DNA from: UBA1361 sp041656375
Lineage (GTDB): Bacteria > Bacillota_I > Bacilli_A > RFN20 > CAG-826
Direction: 5' to 3'
NCBI GenBank assembly: GCA_964410505.1
Contig: CAYPGR010000002.1
Location: 1 to 64,000, forward strand
DNA length: 64,000 nt
The notes beneath the pieces were generated by a model. It was not told where the DNA came from. It saw only the letters and a list, made by a program, of their open reading frames with translations, and did no database searches. Position 1 is the stretch's first letter. Every line of letters starts with the position of its first letter. Made by a program: the position numbers and the translations under genes. This document shows positions 44,794 through 54,519 of the stretch, piece by piece.

Positions 44794-45718
44794 TCGGAAA
44801 AGCGTTGTGATAGTCGATTTTAATTAGTAAAAATTGTTTGATTTCAGATAAGATAGCATAAAGTAACGCGCGGTGTTCAAATTCATCGCGCGTTTTTGGT
44901 AGGGGAAGTTGGCGGTAGTGATTAAGCAATGTGTCATGCTCGATTAAAAGTTCAGCGGCATAATTTTCTTGACCTATACGACCATTAAACATGCCTAGAT
45001 AAGCAAGAATCTTATCTTTATAAGGTGAAGGATATAATTTCGAAAGGGTGTCAATAATCCGTTCAAGGATTTTTATTTGCTCACCCCGAACATTCATATA
45101 ATAAAGAGCCGCACTAATATTTGCGACGCGATAATTATCAAGCGCAACTTGCATACTATTTTTTGTGTCACTTAGAATCCGATTGACCTGGGTAAAGTCA
45201 TAGCGCTCATTTTTTTCAATATAGGTAAAGATGGTGGAAATTTCTTGATCAAGTTTTGCTTGTTGGTTTACTAGAATAGTTGATTTTTTAAAGGTGAAGA
45301 GGTTAAGCAAAAGAGCGGGGACTGTCCCGATAATCATGATGATGAGGGCGTTTAATGGAGCCCAGGTTGTTCTTTCGGCCCATTGTTGACCGATTAAAAC
45401 GAGGGCAATGGTCGCCCCACTTTCTAGTCTTACAAGGTATAAGACTGCTAAGACGGTAAAAACCATGATAAATAGATTAACAATGGTGTAGCCGAAGACG
45501 AAGAAGAGAAGGGCACTAATAGCGAGGCCAATGAGACTTGAAATTAAGCGGGTGACGGCCGTTTTAACGACCGTATCACGGCTGTACCATGAATGAAGAA
45601 TTGCAATCACGCCAGCTGTATAACTATAAGGAAGACTGAAGAGTTCAGCAATGAGAAAACTAGTGATAAAACCGATGAGCATTTTAAGATAGAGGGAGAG
45701 TCGTAATTTCTTTTCCAT
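44786..45718 (-). CDS. FUSC/ArAE-type membrane protein
   Basis: 310 residues. The first ~150 hold about six helices, with SLPYSYTAGVIAILHSWYSRDTVVKTAVTRLISSLIG as the signature stretch of the aromatic acid exporter-like family (YgaE/YqjA in Bacilli). The remaining ~160 residues form a cytoplasmic helical domain. Possible efflux role; substrate unknown. GAAGGT precedes the start. It converges with the AdoMetDC-like gene and the two overlap by 8 bases at their 3' ends. Confidence 0.78.
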   Translation of the reverse strand: MEKKLRLSLYLKMLIGFITSFLIAELFSLPYSYTAGVIAILHSWYSRDTVVKTAVTRLISSLIGLAISALLFFVFGYTIVNLFIMVFTVLAVLYLVRLESGATIALVLIGQQWAERTTWAPLNALIIMIIGTVPALLLNLFTFKKSTILVNQQAKLDQEISTIFTYIEKNERYDFTQVNRILSDTKNSMQVALDNYRVANISAALYYMNVRGEQIKILERIIDTLSKLYPSPYKDKILAYLGMFNGRIGQENYAAELLIEHDTLLNHYRQLPLPKTRDEFEHRALLYAILSEIKQFLLIKIDYHNAFPTT

Positions 45719-45830
45719 ACCTTCATCATATCAAAAATAGGCGTATGAAATGAAAGATTAATCTCTTTTATTATTTTTTCGTGTAAACTAATTATTAGAT
45801 GTATATTACTTATAAATAAAGGGGTAATCT

Positions 45831-47360
45831 ATGAATTTATTTAAAACCTATAAAGGTGATAAAGTCCCACCTTTAACGAAATACGTTTTTTCGTTTACGG
45901 GCATTGGTCGTGATGCCGCTTATACACTCATTAATTTATTCTTAATGATGTATTTACAACTCACATTACCGGAAAGTGATGCGGGTCAATATAAGACCAT
46001 GATTTTTGTGATCATGATGGCGATGCTCGTGATTCACTTATGGGATGGTTTTAACGATCCGATCATTGGTTCTCTCATTGAGAATGCTCGTTTTAAACTC
46101 GGTAAATTTAAACCATGGATTTTATTTGGCGGGATTATTAATGGTCTTTTATTAATGGTGCTCTTTAGTTTCCGTCCGTTTGGGGGATGGGGCTATGTCG
46201 CTTTCTTCCTCGTCATCTATTTATTATGGGAAATATCGTTTACTTTCAATGATATTGGGTATTGGGGCATGGTCCCAAGCTTAACCCGTGATCCAAAACA
46301 ACGCAATCAAATTACGATGTTAATGGCCATCGCAGTCAATATTGGGGCTTTTACCGTCGGTGCGATTGTCCCGGATTTATATCCAGGACGGGCCATCGTC
46401 GCATTTAGAAGTCTCAGTATTATTATTGGTTCGATTTATATCTTTTCACAACTACTCATTGTCTTTTTATGCAAAGAAAGAGATCGCAGTGAAATCGATT
46501 CAATTGAAAAGATTAAAGTGCGCGATATCTTTAAAGTAATCGTCAATAACAAACCACTTTTAGTGATGCTTTTTGCGATTGTCCTTCATTACCTTTCGGG
46601 CTCGATGTTTAATAACTTAGGCCAAAATTATATGCACTTTGTGTTTGGTTATAAAGAAGCGTGGCAAGCCTTTTTCTACTTCTTAATTGCTTACGCCTTT
46701 GGTTCGATTATGGCAAACTTTATCTTTGGTTTTCTTGTCAAAAAACACACTCGCGCCCAAATCCTTAAAGGAGCGATCATTATCTCGTCAGTTGGGAACG
46801 CACTATTATTCCTTGTAGGCTCGCTTCACGCGTTTGGACTTTTGCCAATCGCCGATAATTTATATCAATATGTGCTGCCAGTCCTCGCTTTAATTATTTT
46901 CACACCACAAGGGGTCTTTTATCTCGTCCTTCTGGTCCAAATCACCAATACAGTTGAATATAACGAATGGAAAACAGGTGATCGCAAAGAAGGGGTGGTA
47001 TTTGCCGCCCGACCATTTGCCGCCAAAATTAGTAATGCCATTACTGTTCTTGTTGTCTTCTTGACCTTGAGTGCGGGTGGCGTCTATACCATTACTAACC
47101 AAATCAGTGAATTTGAAGTTCAAGGTGAAAAGCTTGGATGGACCGATACGTACATTGCCGAACAAGCACAAGCGGCAATTGATGCTGCTAATAAGAGTCA
47201 AGCCCAATTTGCGCTTATTGCTGGGATGGCGTTATTACCATTAGTTTGTAACTTAGCGGCCTACGTTCTCATTAAACGGAAATATCCGATTGATGAAAAA
47301 ATGTATGACGAAATGCTCGTTGATATTGATAAACGCCGGATGATTACGGATATTCTCTAA
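45831..47360 (+). CDS. GPH-family sugar:cation symporter
   Basis: 509 residues, about twelve membrane helices. The family motif around WDGFNDPIIGSLIENARFKLGKFKPWILFG (about 65-95) and the FNDIGYWGMVPSLTRDPKQRNQI segment match MelB/LacS-type glycoside-pentoside-hexuronide symporters. With GH2, GH36 and GalT encoded next, galactosides such as lactose, melibiose or raffinose are likely cargo, taken up with Na+ or H+. No IIA domain is fused. GGGG precedes the ATG. Ends in a bidirectional terminator. Confidence 0.88.
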   Translation: MNLFKTYKGDKVPPLTKYVFSFTGIGRDAAYTLINLFLMMYLQLTLPESDAGQYKTMIFVIMMAMLVIHLWDGFNDPIIGSLIENARFKLGKFKPWILFGGIINGLLLMVLFSFRPFGGWGYVAFFLVIYLLWEISFTFNDIGYWGMVPSLTRDPKQRNQITMLMAIAVNIGAFTVGAIVPDLYPGRAIVAFRSLSIIIGSIYIFSQLLIVFLCKERDRSEIDSIEKIKVRDIFKVIVNNKPLLVMLFAIVLHYLSGSMFNNLGQNYMHFVFGYKEAWQAFFYFLIAYAFGSIMANFIFGFLVKKHTRAQILKGAIIISSVGNALLFLVGSLHAFGLLPIADNLYQYVLPVLALIIFTPQGVFYLVLLVQITNTVEYNEWKTGDRKEGVVFAARPFAAKISNAITVLVVFLTLSAGGVYTITNQISEFEVQGEKLGWTDTYIAEQAQAAIDAANKSQAQFALIAGMALLPLVCNLAAYVLIKRKYPIDEKMYDEMLVDIDKRRMITDIL

Positions 47361-47378
47361 CCGCTCAAATTTAAAGAA

Positions 47379-47417
47379 AAGAACCATCTTTAGTAACGAT
47401 TGATGGTTCTTTTTTTG
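47379..47417. terminator. Bidirectional terminator
   Basis: AAGAACCATC and GATGGTTCTT around a 13-base loop, T-run on the plus side and T-rich on the minus side. It serves the convergent symporter and NYN genes. Confidence 0.88.
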
Positions 47418-48167
47418 TTAACTTAATTCCGTTTGCGGTTTCGGACGAATGAAGACGTCTAAGCCTTCATTACGTTTTTCAAACCCATTACTGAGGAAGA
47501 ATTGCAGGGCTTTGCCTTTGAATCCGTAGTTACGGGGATCAAAACCCGGATATTTTCGAACTAAGGTGTTGTTGGTATTGCTCCAATACGCCCAGCCATT
47601 TTCATCACAAGATTCATTAATGATATTCGTGACGACATCGACAAGGTCATCAAGTGCGATGATTCCTTCGTCAACTTCTTGTCCATTGGTCGTGGTCTTC
47701 GTTTTCCGTTTTGGTTTGGTGTTTTTATCGCGAATGGTTTTAATTTTATCAAGATAAATGAAGAGATCAACAGAGTTTACGAGTGAGAGTGGGGTTTTAC
47801 TTTCGCCCATACCAATAATAAATTTATTATTTTGGCGAAGACGACTAACGAGTCTAGTAAAATCACTATCACTACTGACGAGGACAAAGCCTTCAACGCG
47901 GTCGGCATATAAGATATCCATGGCATCGATGATAAGGGTAAAGTCACTTGTACTTTTGCCGCTGACATACGATACTTGTTGAATTTGTTCTAAATTATAC
48001 TCGATACATTTATTACGCCATTTGCCAAGGTTACTACTTGCCCAATCGCCATAAATGCGCCGATAAGTTAGATTGCCATGTTTATTGGCTTCATCACGAA
48101 TAATTGACATATACTCTGAAGAAATATTCTCTGCATCAATTAAAAGCGCGAAATTTTTTTCGGCCAT
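47418..48167 (-). CDS. NYN-domain putative ribonuclease with OST-HTH/LOTUS domain
   Basis: 249 residues. N-terminal NYN (PIN-like, LabA/DUF88) nuclease domain with acidic metal ligands in LLIDAENIS, SDFTLIIDAMDIL and VLVSSDSDFTRLVSRLR. A basic, Thr/Lys-rich linker (about 150-165) leads to an OST-HTH (LOTUS) RNA-binding domain ending NYGFKGKALQFFLSNGFEKR. The pair suggests an RNA-processing enzyme. GAAAGGAG precedes the start. It follows the GH2 gene by 12 bases on the same strand, an odd guest in a sugar cluster. Confidence 0.88.
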   Translation of the reverse strand: MAEKNFALLIDAENISSEYMSIIRDEANKHGNLTYRRIYGDWASSNLGKWRNKCIEYNLEQIQQVSYVSGKSTSDFTLIIDAMDILYADRVEGFVLVSSDSDFTRLVSRLRQNNKFIIGMGESKTPLSLVNSVDLFIYLDKIKTIRDKNTKPKRKTKTTTNGQEVDEGIIALDDLVDVVTNIINESCDENGWAYWSNTNNTLVRKYPGFDPRNYGFKGKALQFFLSNGFEKRNEGLDVFIRPKPQTELS

Positions 48168-48179
48168 GATTGCTCCTTT

Positions 48180-50498
48180 CTATTTAACGGTGAGGTTAAA
48201 TGATTTTGTTGTGTTTTGTACACTGATGGTTATTGTAGCACTTCCGACTTCTCTTACTGAGCGAATATACAAAGTTAAACAACCGGCGTGTAATGTTTGG
48301 GTCAGGGGGCCAACAAGCTTGATCGGTCCAGTTGTTGAAATATTGACTGGACTAAAGTCATAGGTATTTCGAAGCGGAGAGGTACTTTCAATGTGAATCA
48401 TCGTCATATCATAGGTGTCACCATTACGTAGTTCGTCTTTATGGCAAGTAATTTGGTACGAGGTTGTGGTAGTTTGATTAAGTTGGGTCCGTGCGACTTC
48501 TTTTCCTTTTTTGTCGTATCCAACGAGTTCATAGCCTGCGGATTTATACCCCCAAGCGGCAATGTTTTGGGTCCATAAATCCACGAGATCATCTCGTTTG
48601 ATTCGATATTTTAAGATAAGCAATCCTAAGCGGATTTTTTGTCCGATGGATAAACGATTAAAGTTGTGGGTGGCGGCGAAATTTAATAGCTTTGCAACGC
48701 GTTTACGATCTTTTTTACTAAAAGTAATATTGCTAATAAAGTCTTCACTCACAAAGGTATCTAAAATAAACGGTGGGTTTGGTAAGTTTTTATATAAATC
48801 TTTGCGCGGATAATGAGTCTTTAAAAGGACACCATTTTTAAAAATTTTAAGATGATTAGCGTTACTTAAGACCATGGTTTCGTATAAGCGGCTCTCTGGG
48901 AGGTCACCATTATCACCTTTAAAAAGCGGAAAGAGGACTGGTTTTTCACTAAAGTTTGCCATATAGGCATAAGCGGCTGGTTTTGGATGACGGAAACTAT
49001 CAAGAATACCGTGATAGCAAATTTTATCGCCACTACCAAATTCTTTATGGGTGTAGTAATCATGCATGCACCAAGGAGAGATGCCGATCATATCTTGGTT
49101 TTTAAAAAACGCATCGAGGACCGCAAGATGTCTTTTCGTGTGACTTTCAAGGATTAACGGATTATCAAATGGCTTAGTCGGATACATATGGCCATTATTT
49201 TCACTCACGATATAAGGTTTCTTGCTTTTGGTAATTTTCTTTTTAGGCTCTAAACCACGATTCGTACCATCATGACTGAAGTCGTTATAAGAATAGATAT
49301 CTTCCAGTGGTTCACTATTAGCGAAGTTTCGTGTGCCTGTTGTGGGACGATATGGATCAAGTTTTTTCGCAAGGGCTTGTCCTTTTTCATACATTGGATG
49401 GTCAACTGACTCATTAATCCGGATTGACCAGGCAATGATACTTGGATGGTTGTAGTCGCGGGTGATCATCGTTTCGATATTTTGAAGGTGAATGGTTTGC
49501 CACTTTTCGTCACCAATATATTGCCATCCAGGTACCTCATTAATAACGAGAAGGCCTAAATAATCGCAGGCATCTAAAAAGTGACGACTGGGTGGATAAT
49601 GCGAGCAACGAACATAATTGACACCTAATTCTTTAAGGGCGACCACATCGCTAAATTGTAGGTAACTGGTAGCTGCCCCGCCTAGATAGGGGAATGTTTC
49701 ATGACGGTTTAAGCCGACAAGTGGGGTTTTAACTCCGTTTAAATAGAAGCTTTCTTCGGTAAACAAAAGATCCCTAAAGCCAAAGGGGTAACCATAATAT
49801 AAGTCGTTACCACCATGGCTTAGTTTTACTCTTAAGTAATAAAGATGGGGATCATTTAATGTCCAGATGAGCGGCTTATCAATCTTAAAAGAGGAAGCAG
49901 TGGTTTCGAAAAATAATGTGAGGTCATCAAATACTTGATAGGTGATTTCATAGTCGACATTATTGAGGTTTCTTACGTATGGTGAAAGTGTAACTAAGCC
50001 ATTTTGGCGCGCGTCGATTTTAATACTAATTAGATCAAGTGGTTCATAAATATGAAGGGAGACTTCACGATAAATGCCGCTAAACGGAAGGAAATCAACG
50101 GTATTTCCAAATGGTGGGGCATTAACTGCCTCCGAACCATTGACTTTGAGAACCAAGAGATTGAGACCTTCTTTTAGTGATGCTGTGATATCGATTTGGA
50201 CTTCCATGTAGGGACGAGTGTAACAACCGATATGATTACCATTAATATAGAGGTCAAACTGATTATTGATTCCCTCAAAGCAGAGCATATATTGATTATG
50301 GGGGGAGTAGTTAGAAATAGTAATCTCTTTTGCATAGGTCCCGATGATTTGGAAACTTTTTTCATCAAAGTAATTAAATGGGAAATCAACCATATTATGA
50401 GGAAGATCAACGAGGGTCGCATTTTTGGGGACACTGGTGGTGTATTCCATACTAAAAGAAGGAATAAATGACCATTCGAAATTAAGTGCATGTTTCAT
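48180..50498 (-). CDS. Glycoside hydrolase family 2, likely beta-galactosidase
   Basis: 772 residues with no signal peptide, so cytosolic. An N-terminal jelly-roll sugar-binding domain (with FEGINNQFDLYINGNHIGCY) and an Ig-like domain precede a TIM barrel with VGLNRHETFPYLG, NYVRCSHYPPSRHFLDACDYLGLLVINEVPG, the acid/base Glu in WSIRINES and the presumed nucleophile Glu in YIVSENNGHM. A C-terminal beta domain follows. The WSxRINES form marks a GH2 branch in which the usual GNE is altered; beta-glucuronidase or other beta-glycosidase activity is possible. The galactose context favours beta-galactosidase. The start at 50498 has no clear ribosome-binding site. Confidence 0.85.
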   Translation of the reverse strand: MKHALNFEWSFIPSFSMEYTTSVPKNATLVDLPHNMVDFPFNYFDEKSFQIIGTYAKEITISNYSPHNQYMLCFEGINNQFDLYINGNHIGCYTRPYMEVQIDITASLKEGLNLLVLKVNGSEAVNAPPFGNTVDFLPFSGIYREVSLHIYEPLDLISIKIDARQNGLVTLSPYVRNLNNVDYEITYQVFDDLTLFFETTASSFKIDKPLIWTLNDPHLYYLRVKLSHGGNDLYYGYPFGFRDLLFTEESFYLNGVKTPLVGLNRHETFPYLGGAATSYLQFSDVVALKELGVNYVRCSHYPPSRHFLDACDYLGLLVINEVPGWQYIGDEKWQTIHLQNIETMITRDYNHPSIIAWSIRINESVDHPMYEKGQALAKKLDPYRPTTGTRNFANSEPLEDIYSYNDFSHDGTNRGLEPKKKITKSKKPYIVSENNGHMYPTKPFDNPLILESHTKRHLAVLDAFFKNQDMIGISPWCMHDYYTHKEFGSGDKICYHGILDSFRHPKPAAYAYMANFSEKPVLFPLFKGDNGDLPESRLYETMVLSNANHLKIFKNGVLLKTHYPRKDLYKNLPNPPFILDTFVSEDFISNITFSKKDRKRVAKLLNFAATHNFNRLSIGQKIRLGLLILKYRIKRDDLVDLWTQNIAAWGYKSAGYELVGYDKKGKEVARTQLNQTTTTSYQITCHKDELRNGDTYDMTMIHIESTSPLRNTYDFSPVNISTTGPIKLVGPLTQTLHAGCLTLYIRSVREVGSATITISVQNTTKSFNLTVK

Positions 50499-50572
50499 GT
50501 TTCTATTTTAGCATTAAAACGAGCCGACTATCTAGGTATTTATTAAAGCGCGTTGTATGTTAAAATTATTGT

Positions 50573-52918
50573 ATGGAAAATACATATATACACTTAACAA
50601 CCGATCTTTCCTCTTATGTTTTAATGGTGAATAATCATCGCCATCTAGAAAACTTATATTATGGCTCGCGCCTAAGTGAAAATGAAGATTTGTCGATTTT
50701 GATAAACAAGCAAAAGAACTTGCTCGGGACCTCGACGAATTATAGGGCGGAAAAAGAGGATGTCTATTGTCTTGATTTTCTAAATTTAGAAGTCGGGGCA
50801 ATTGGAAAAGGTGACTATCGTAAACCAAGCATCCTCATCGAACATTCGAAAGGATATGCGAGTGATTTCATTGTTAAAGAACATGGGTTCGCCCCACTTT
50901 CCGTTTTAGTGCGCAATGAACTGCCGATTCCGCATGGTTCCGACCAATACTTTTATGTGTTACTAGAAGATGTAATCAGTGGTGTGACACTTAAAATCGA
51001 TTATTTAGTTTTCAAAAAAGCAAATGTCATTGCTCGGCGTTATGTTCTTTTTGGGAATGGCCAAAAAGTAGTCAAAGCCAGTAGTTTCAACCTTGACCTT
51101 GATAATCAGCATTTTGAGATTTATTCTACTTATGGCACGTGGGCCAATGAAATGCATCCCGTTCGTCATCGCCTAGTACCCGGTGTCTTTGAAGTATCCA
51201 CGAATGCTGGACCGAGTAGCAACCGCCATAATCCGTTCTTTCTCTTACTTAATGAAGATACTTCTCTTGATCAAGGGGTTGCTTATGGGTTTAACCTCCT
51301 TTATAGTGGACCTTTCAAAGCGACCGCTGAACTGACCTTCGCCAATAAACTTCGTCTACAACATGGCATTAATGATGAAACCTTTAGTAGTATGCTGATA
51401 GCAGATGAACCTTTTATCACTCCGTTTTCGGTGATGACCTTTAGTGCAGACGGCGAAAATGGCGTAAGTGCCCATTTCCATGATTTTGTAAAAGGACATG
51501 TGGTCCGTCAAGAATATGCGGACAAAGTACGGCCTATTTTACTAAATAACTGGGAAGCAACCTACTTTGATTTCACTGAAAAGAAGATTAAAGATTTGAT
51601 GGTCGCTGCCAAGCAAATTGGGATTGAACTTTTTGTGCTTGATGATGGCTGGTTTAATCATCGCCATGATGACTATGGCGGTTTAGGTTATTATGATGTG
51701 AATATGAAGAAATTACCACATGGCCTTAAGGGTTTAAGTGATTTTGCAACCAAAGAGGGACTTCAGTTTGGTTTATGGTTTGAACCAGAGATGGTAAGTG
51801 CTGATCATGACATTTTTAAAACGAAGCCTTCGTGGGTTGTTCAGATTCCCGGGGTAACCCCGAGCACTGGTCGATTCCAATATGCGCTTAATCTCGCTCT
51901 TGATGAAGTGGTTGATTATATTATCTCAAATGTAAAAAAGGTATTAGATTCGGCAGATATTCGGTATGTCAAATGGGATTATAATCGAAATCTTAGTGAT
52001 TTTTATACGGCGACCCAAGCATTTTCGACTTTCTTTTATGATTACACGCGCGGTTTATATCGCATTCTTGATACATTAACTAAGGCTTATCCCCATATCT
52101 TGTGGGAAGGATGTGCCAGTGGCGGGAATCGTTTTGATTTAGGGGTCCTCTCTTTTTTTGATCAAATATGGGTTAGTGATTGTAGTGATGCTTATGAACG
52201 AATTCGCATGCATACGGTGCTTGCCAAAGCTTATCCATTAAGTGTGATGTCTGGCCATGTAAGTGCGGTCCCCAATCACCAAATGTTACGGGATTTACCG
52301 CTTCAAACGCGCTTCAATAACGCATTTATGACCGGTGGCTTTGGTTATGAGCTGGATGTTACTAAACTATTACCTAAAGAGGTTAAAGCATTAAAAACTT
52401 ATAATGGAATCGCTAAACTTTTTCAATCAGTCGTCGTTAATGGTCGCTATCGAGAACTCAGATCAAATAGTGCAAAAAATAAAACAACTTTTGGTGTGAT
52501 TGCTCCGGACCAAAGTTACGCGATTGTGTTGATCAGTAATCATATCCATTCAACCCTTCCAGAAGTAAGCAAATTGCCCGCAATACCGCTAGATGAAGAA
52601 GCAATGTATGAGGTCTATACACTCGATCAAGCGACGGATATTACGCGTTTTGGTAGTTTACTAAAACGCGTCCTCCCCAAATTTATCAACTATGATGGGA
52701 CAATTATTCGCTATTTAAACAAACGAAAAACAAGTGAAGAACTCATCAAGACACCGGTCAAAGAAAAATACGTTGTGAGCGGGGTAGCTTTAAAGGCTGG
52801 GGCGCTGACCTTATATCCAGAGTGGACCGCAACCGGAGTGAGTGATTCAACGAGAATTTTACGAGACTTTGGAAGTATTTTATACTTCATTACCAAAAAA
52901 GATGAGGATTTGTCATAA
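50573..52918 (+). CDS. Alpha-galactosidase, GH36
   Basis: 781 residues, cytosolic, within the normal range. An N-terminal beta-supersandwich precedes a TIM barrel with LNNWEATYFDFTE, FVLDDGWF, the nucleophile D469 in YVKWDYNRN, GCASGGNRFDLG and the acid/base D536 in WVSDCSDA. It releases galactose from melibiose or raffinose-type sugars. It is divergent from GH2 and followed 23 bases later by galT, so the released galactose goes straight to the Leloir pathway. Confidence 0.95.
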   Translation: MENTYIHLTTDLSSYVLMVNNHRHLENLYYGSRLSENEDLSILINKQKNLLGTSTNYRAEKEDVYCLDFLNLEVGAIGKGDYRKPSILIEHSKGYASDFIVKEHGFAPLSVLVRNELPIPHGSDQYFYVLLEDVISGVTLKIDYLVFKKANVIARRYVLFGNGQKVVKASSFNLDLDNQHFEIYSTYGTWANEMHPVRHRLVPGVFEVSTNAGPSSNRHNPFFLLLNEDTSLDQGVAYGFNLLYSGPFKATAELTFANKLRLQHGINDETFSSMLIADEPFITPFSVMTFSADGENGVSAHFHDFVKGHVVRQEYADKVRPILLNNWEATYFDFTEKKIKDLMVAAKQIGIELFVLDDGWFNHRHDDYGGLGYYDVNMKKLPHGLKGLSDFATKEGLQFGLWFEPEMVSADHDIFKTKPSWVVQIPGVTPSTGRFQYALNLALDEVVDYIISNVKKVLDSADIRYVKWDYNRNLSDFYTATQAFSTFFYDYTRGLYRILDTLTKAYPHILWEGCASGGNRFDLGVLSFFDQIWVSDCSDAYERIRMHTVLAKAYPLSVMSGHVSAVPNHQMLRDLPLQTRFNNAFMTGGFGYELDVTKLLPKEVKALKTYNGIAKLFQSVVVNGRYRELRSNSAKNKTTFGVIAPDQSYAIVLISNHIHSTLPEVSKLPAIPLDEEAMYEVYTLDQATDITRFGSLLKRVLPKFINYDGTIIRYLNKRKTSEELIKTPVKEKYVVSGVALKAGALTLYPEWTATGVSDSTRILRDFGSILYFITKKDEDLS

Positions 52919-52941
52919 TAGATGGGAATCGAGGTACGACC

Positions 52942-54450
52942 ATGTTAGAAATCTTAGTTGAAAAAATATTAATTTATGGTGAAGCAAAACTTGCTTTGAG
53001 TCCTGAAGATATTAATTATTACCGTAATGTATTACTTTTTAAATTCGGTTTGAAAAAACCATATAAGGGTGTCATTAACGTGAGTGAAATCAATAGTTTG
53101 ACGAACCCAAGTGCCCTCATTTCTGAACTAGAAACAGCGCTTAAAAATGAAAGTTTACCGCATCTATCGATCCAAGATCCAGAAGCCATTATTACGGATA
53201 TTCTAGGCATGATGACCCCCATTCCGAGTGTAGTCAATTACCATTTCCGGGGACATGCTAAAAAAGATCCAGATCTTGCAATCAAATATTTACACGATAT
53301 GAGTATTGCCAATAATTACATTCAACAAGCCAAAGTAGCGCAGAATATACGATGGCGCGCGTCGGTTGGTGAAAATTATTATGAGATGACCATCAATCTT
53401 GCAAAACCTGAAAAAGATAATAAAGATGTCGCTAAAGTCTTACAAGAAAAGCCAGAAGACAAATACCCAAGTTGTTTGTTATGTCTTGAAAACGTTGGGT
53501 TCGGTGGCAATGATTATACACCGCCGCGTCAAAATTTACGTTCCGTTCCCCTCATGCTTGATAAAGAGGAATGGTATTTACAATACTCACCCTTTGTTTA
53601 TTATAAAGACCACCTCATTGTCATTAGCAAAGAACATAAACCGATGACCATTACGCCACGCATCTTTGCAAAGTTAGTGGCCTTCGTCGATCAATTTCCG
53701 AATCTTTTTATTGGCAGTAATAGTGATATCCCCATCGTTGGTGGTTCCATTCTCAATCACGAACATTTCCAAGGGGGCGCCCTTGTCATGCCAATCTTTG
53801 AAGCAAAAGACCGGGTTGTCATTAAACATAAGCACGACCGTAAAATTAAAATAAGTATTCTTAACTGGCAAAGTAATGTCGTGAAGTTAGAATCTACTTC
53901 CAAAGGGCTCTTATTAGAAATGGCCGCGAAGATCAGTGAGAAGTGGCTTAATTATGAAAATATCGATTTAGGTATTATTCCTTTTACAGGTGAGACACGT
54001 CACGCCGCAGTCACGCCAATTGTGATGAAAAACAAACGTAAATATATCATGTATATCGTTTTACGTAATAACCGGACGGATGAGACCTATCCAACGGGAA
54101 TCTTCCATGCGCACCCAGAATTCCATCATATTAAAAAAGAGGGGATTGGCCTCATTGAACAAATGGGAACCTTTATCTTGCCAGCCCGTCTGAAAGCAGA
54201 ATTTGCTTTAATCGAAGAACTCTACTATGAAGGGGTTAAAAAAGATAAGATGCTTAGTGATTACCCAAGTATTGCTAAACATCAAGCCTTTATCGATAGA
54301 CTATTTACGGACGAGGTAAAAGAACCTGAATATGAAGCGTATAGCCGGGCATATATGACCGATGTTTGTCATCAAGTCTTAGCTAATACAGCTTGCTTCA
54401 AGGATGATGATGAAGGTCGGAATGCCTTTGAAAAGTTCTTAAAAATATAG
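52942..54450 (+). CDS. galT: Galactose-1-phosphate uridylyltransferase, class II
   Basis: 502 residues, the length of the Gram-positive class II GalT, not the ~350-residue class I. The key segment SILNHEHFQGGALVMPIFEA holds the His triad region. CLLCLENVGFGGND and TRHAAVTPIVMKNKRKY are also family features. It exchanges UMP between UDP-glucose and galactose-1-phosphate. galK and galE are not in the window. GAGGT precedes the ATG; co-transcription with the GH36 gene is likely. Confidence 0.95.
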   Translation: MLEILVEKILIYGEAKLALSPEDINYYRNVLLFKFGLKKPYKGVINVSEINSLTNPSALISELETALKNESLPHLSIQDPEAIITDILGMMTPIPSVVNYHFRGHAKKDPDLAIKYLHDMSIANNYIQQAKVAQNIRWRASVGENYYEMTINLAKPEKDNKDVAKVLQEKPEDKYPSCLLCLENVGFGGNDYTPPRQNLRSVPLMLDKEEWYLQYSPFVYYKDHLIVISKEHKPMTITPRIFAKLVAFVDQFPNLFIGSNSDIPIVGGSILNHEHFQGGALVMPIFEAKDRVVIKHKHDRKIKISILNWQSNVVKLESTSKGLLLEMAAKISEKWLNYENIDLGIIPFTGETRHAAVTPIVMKNKRKYIMYIVLRNNRTDETYPTGIFHAHPEFHHIKKEGIGLIEQMGTFILPARLKAEFALIEELYYEGVKKDKMLSDYPSIAKHQAFIDRLFTDEVKEPEYEAYSRAYMTDVCHQVLANTACFKDDDEGRNAFEKFLKI

Positions 54451-54519
54451 GTTTCATTAATTTAATTCGATAAAGCCTTAAAAGTGGTATTTTTCCCTAT
54501 ATTTTGATAAAGTAAACGC

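Noticed and set aside
48073..48363. Plus-strand ORF of 96 codons opposite the NYN and GH2 starts
   Set aside because: It lies antisense across two well-supported genes, has no ribosome-binding site and shows no domain.
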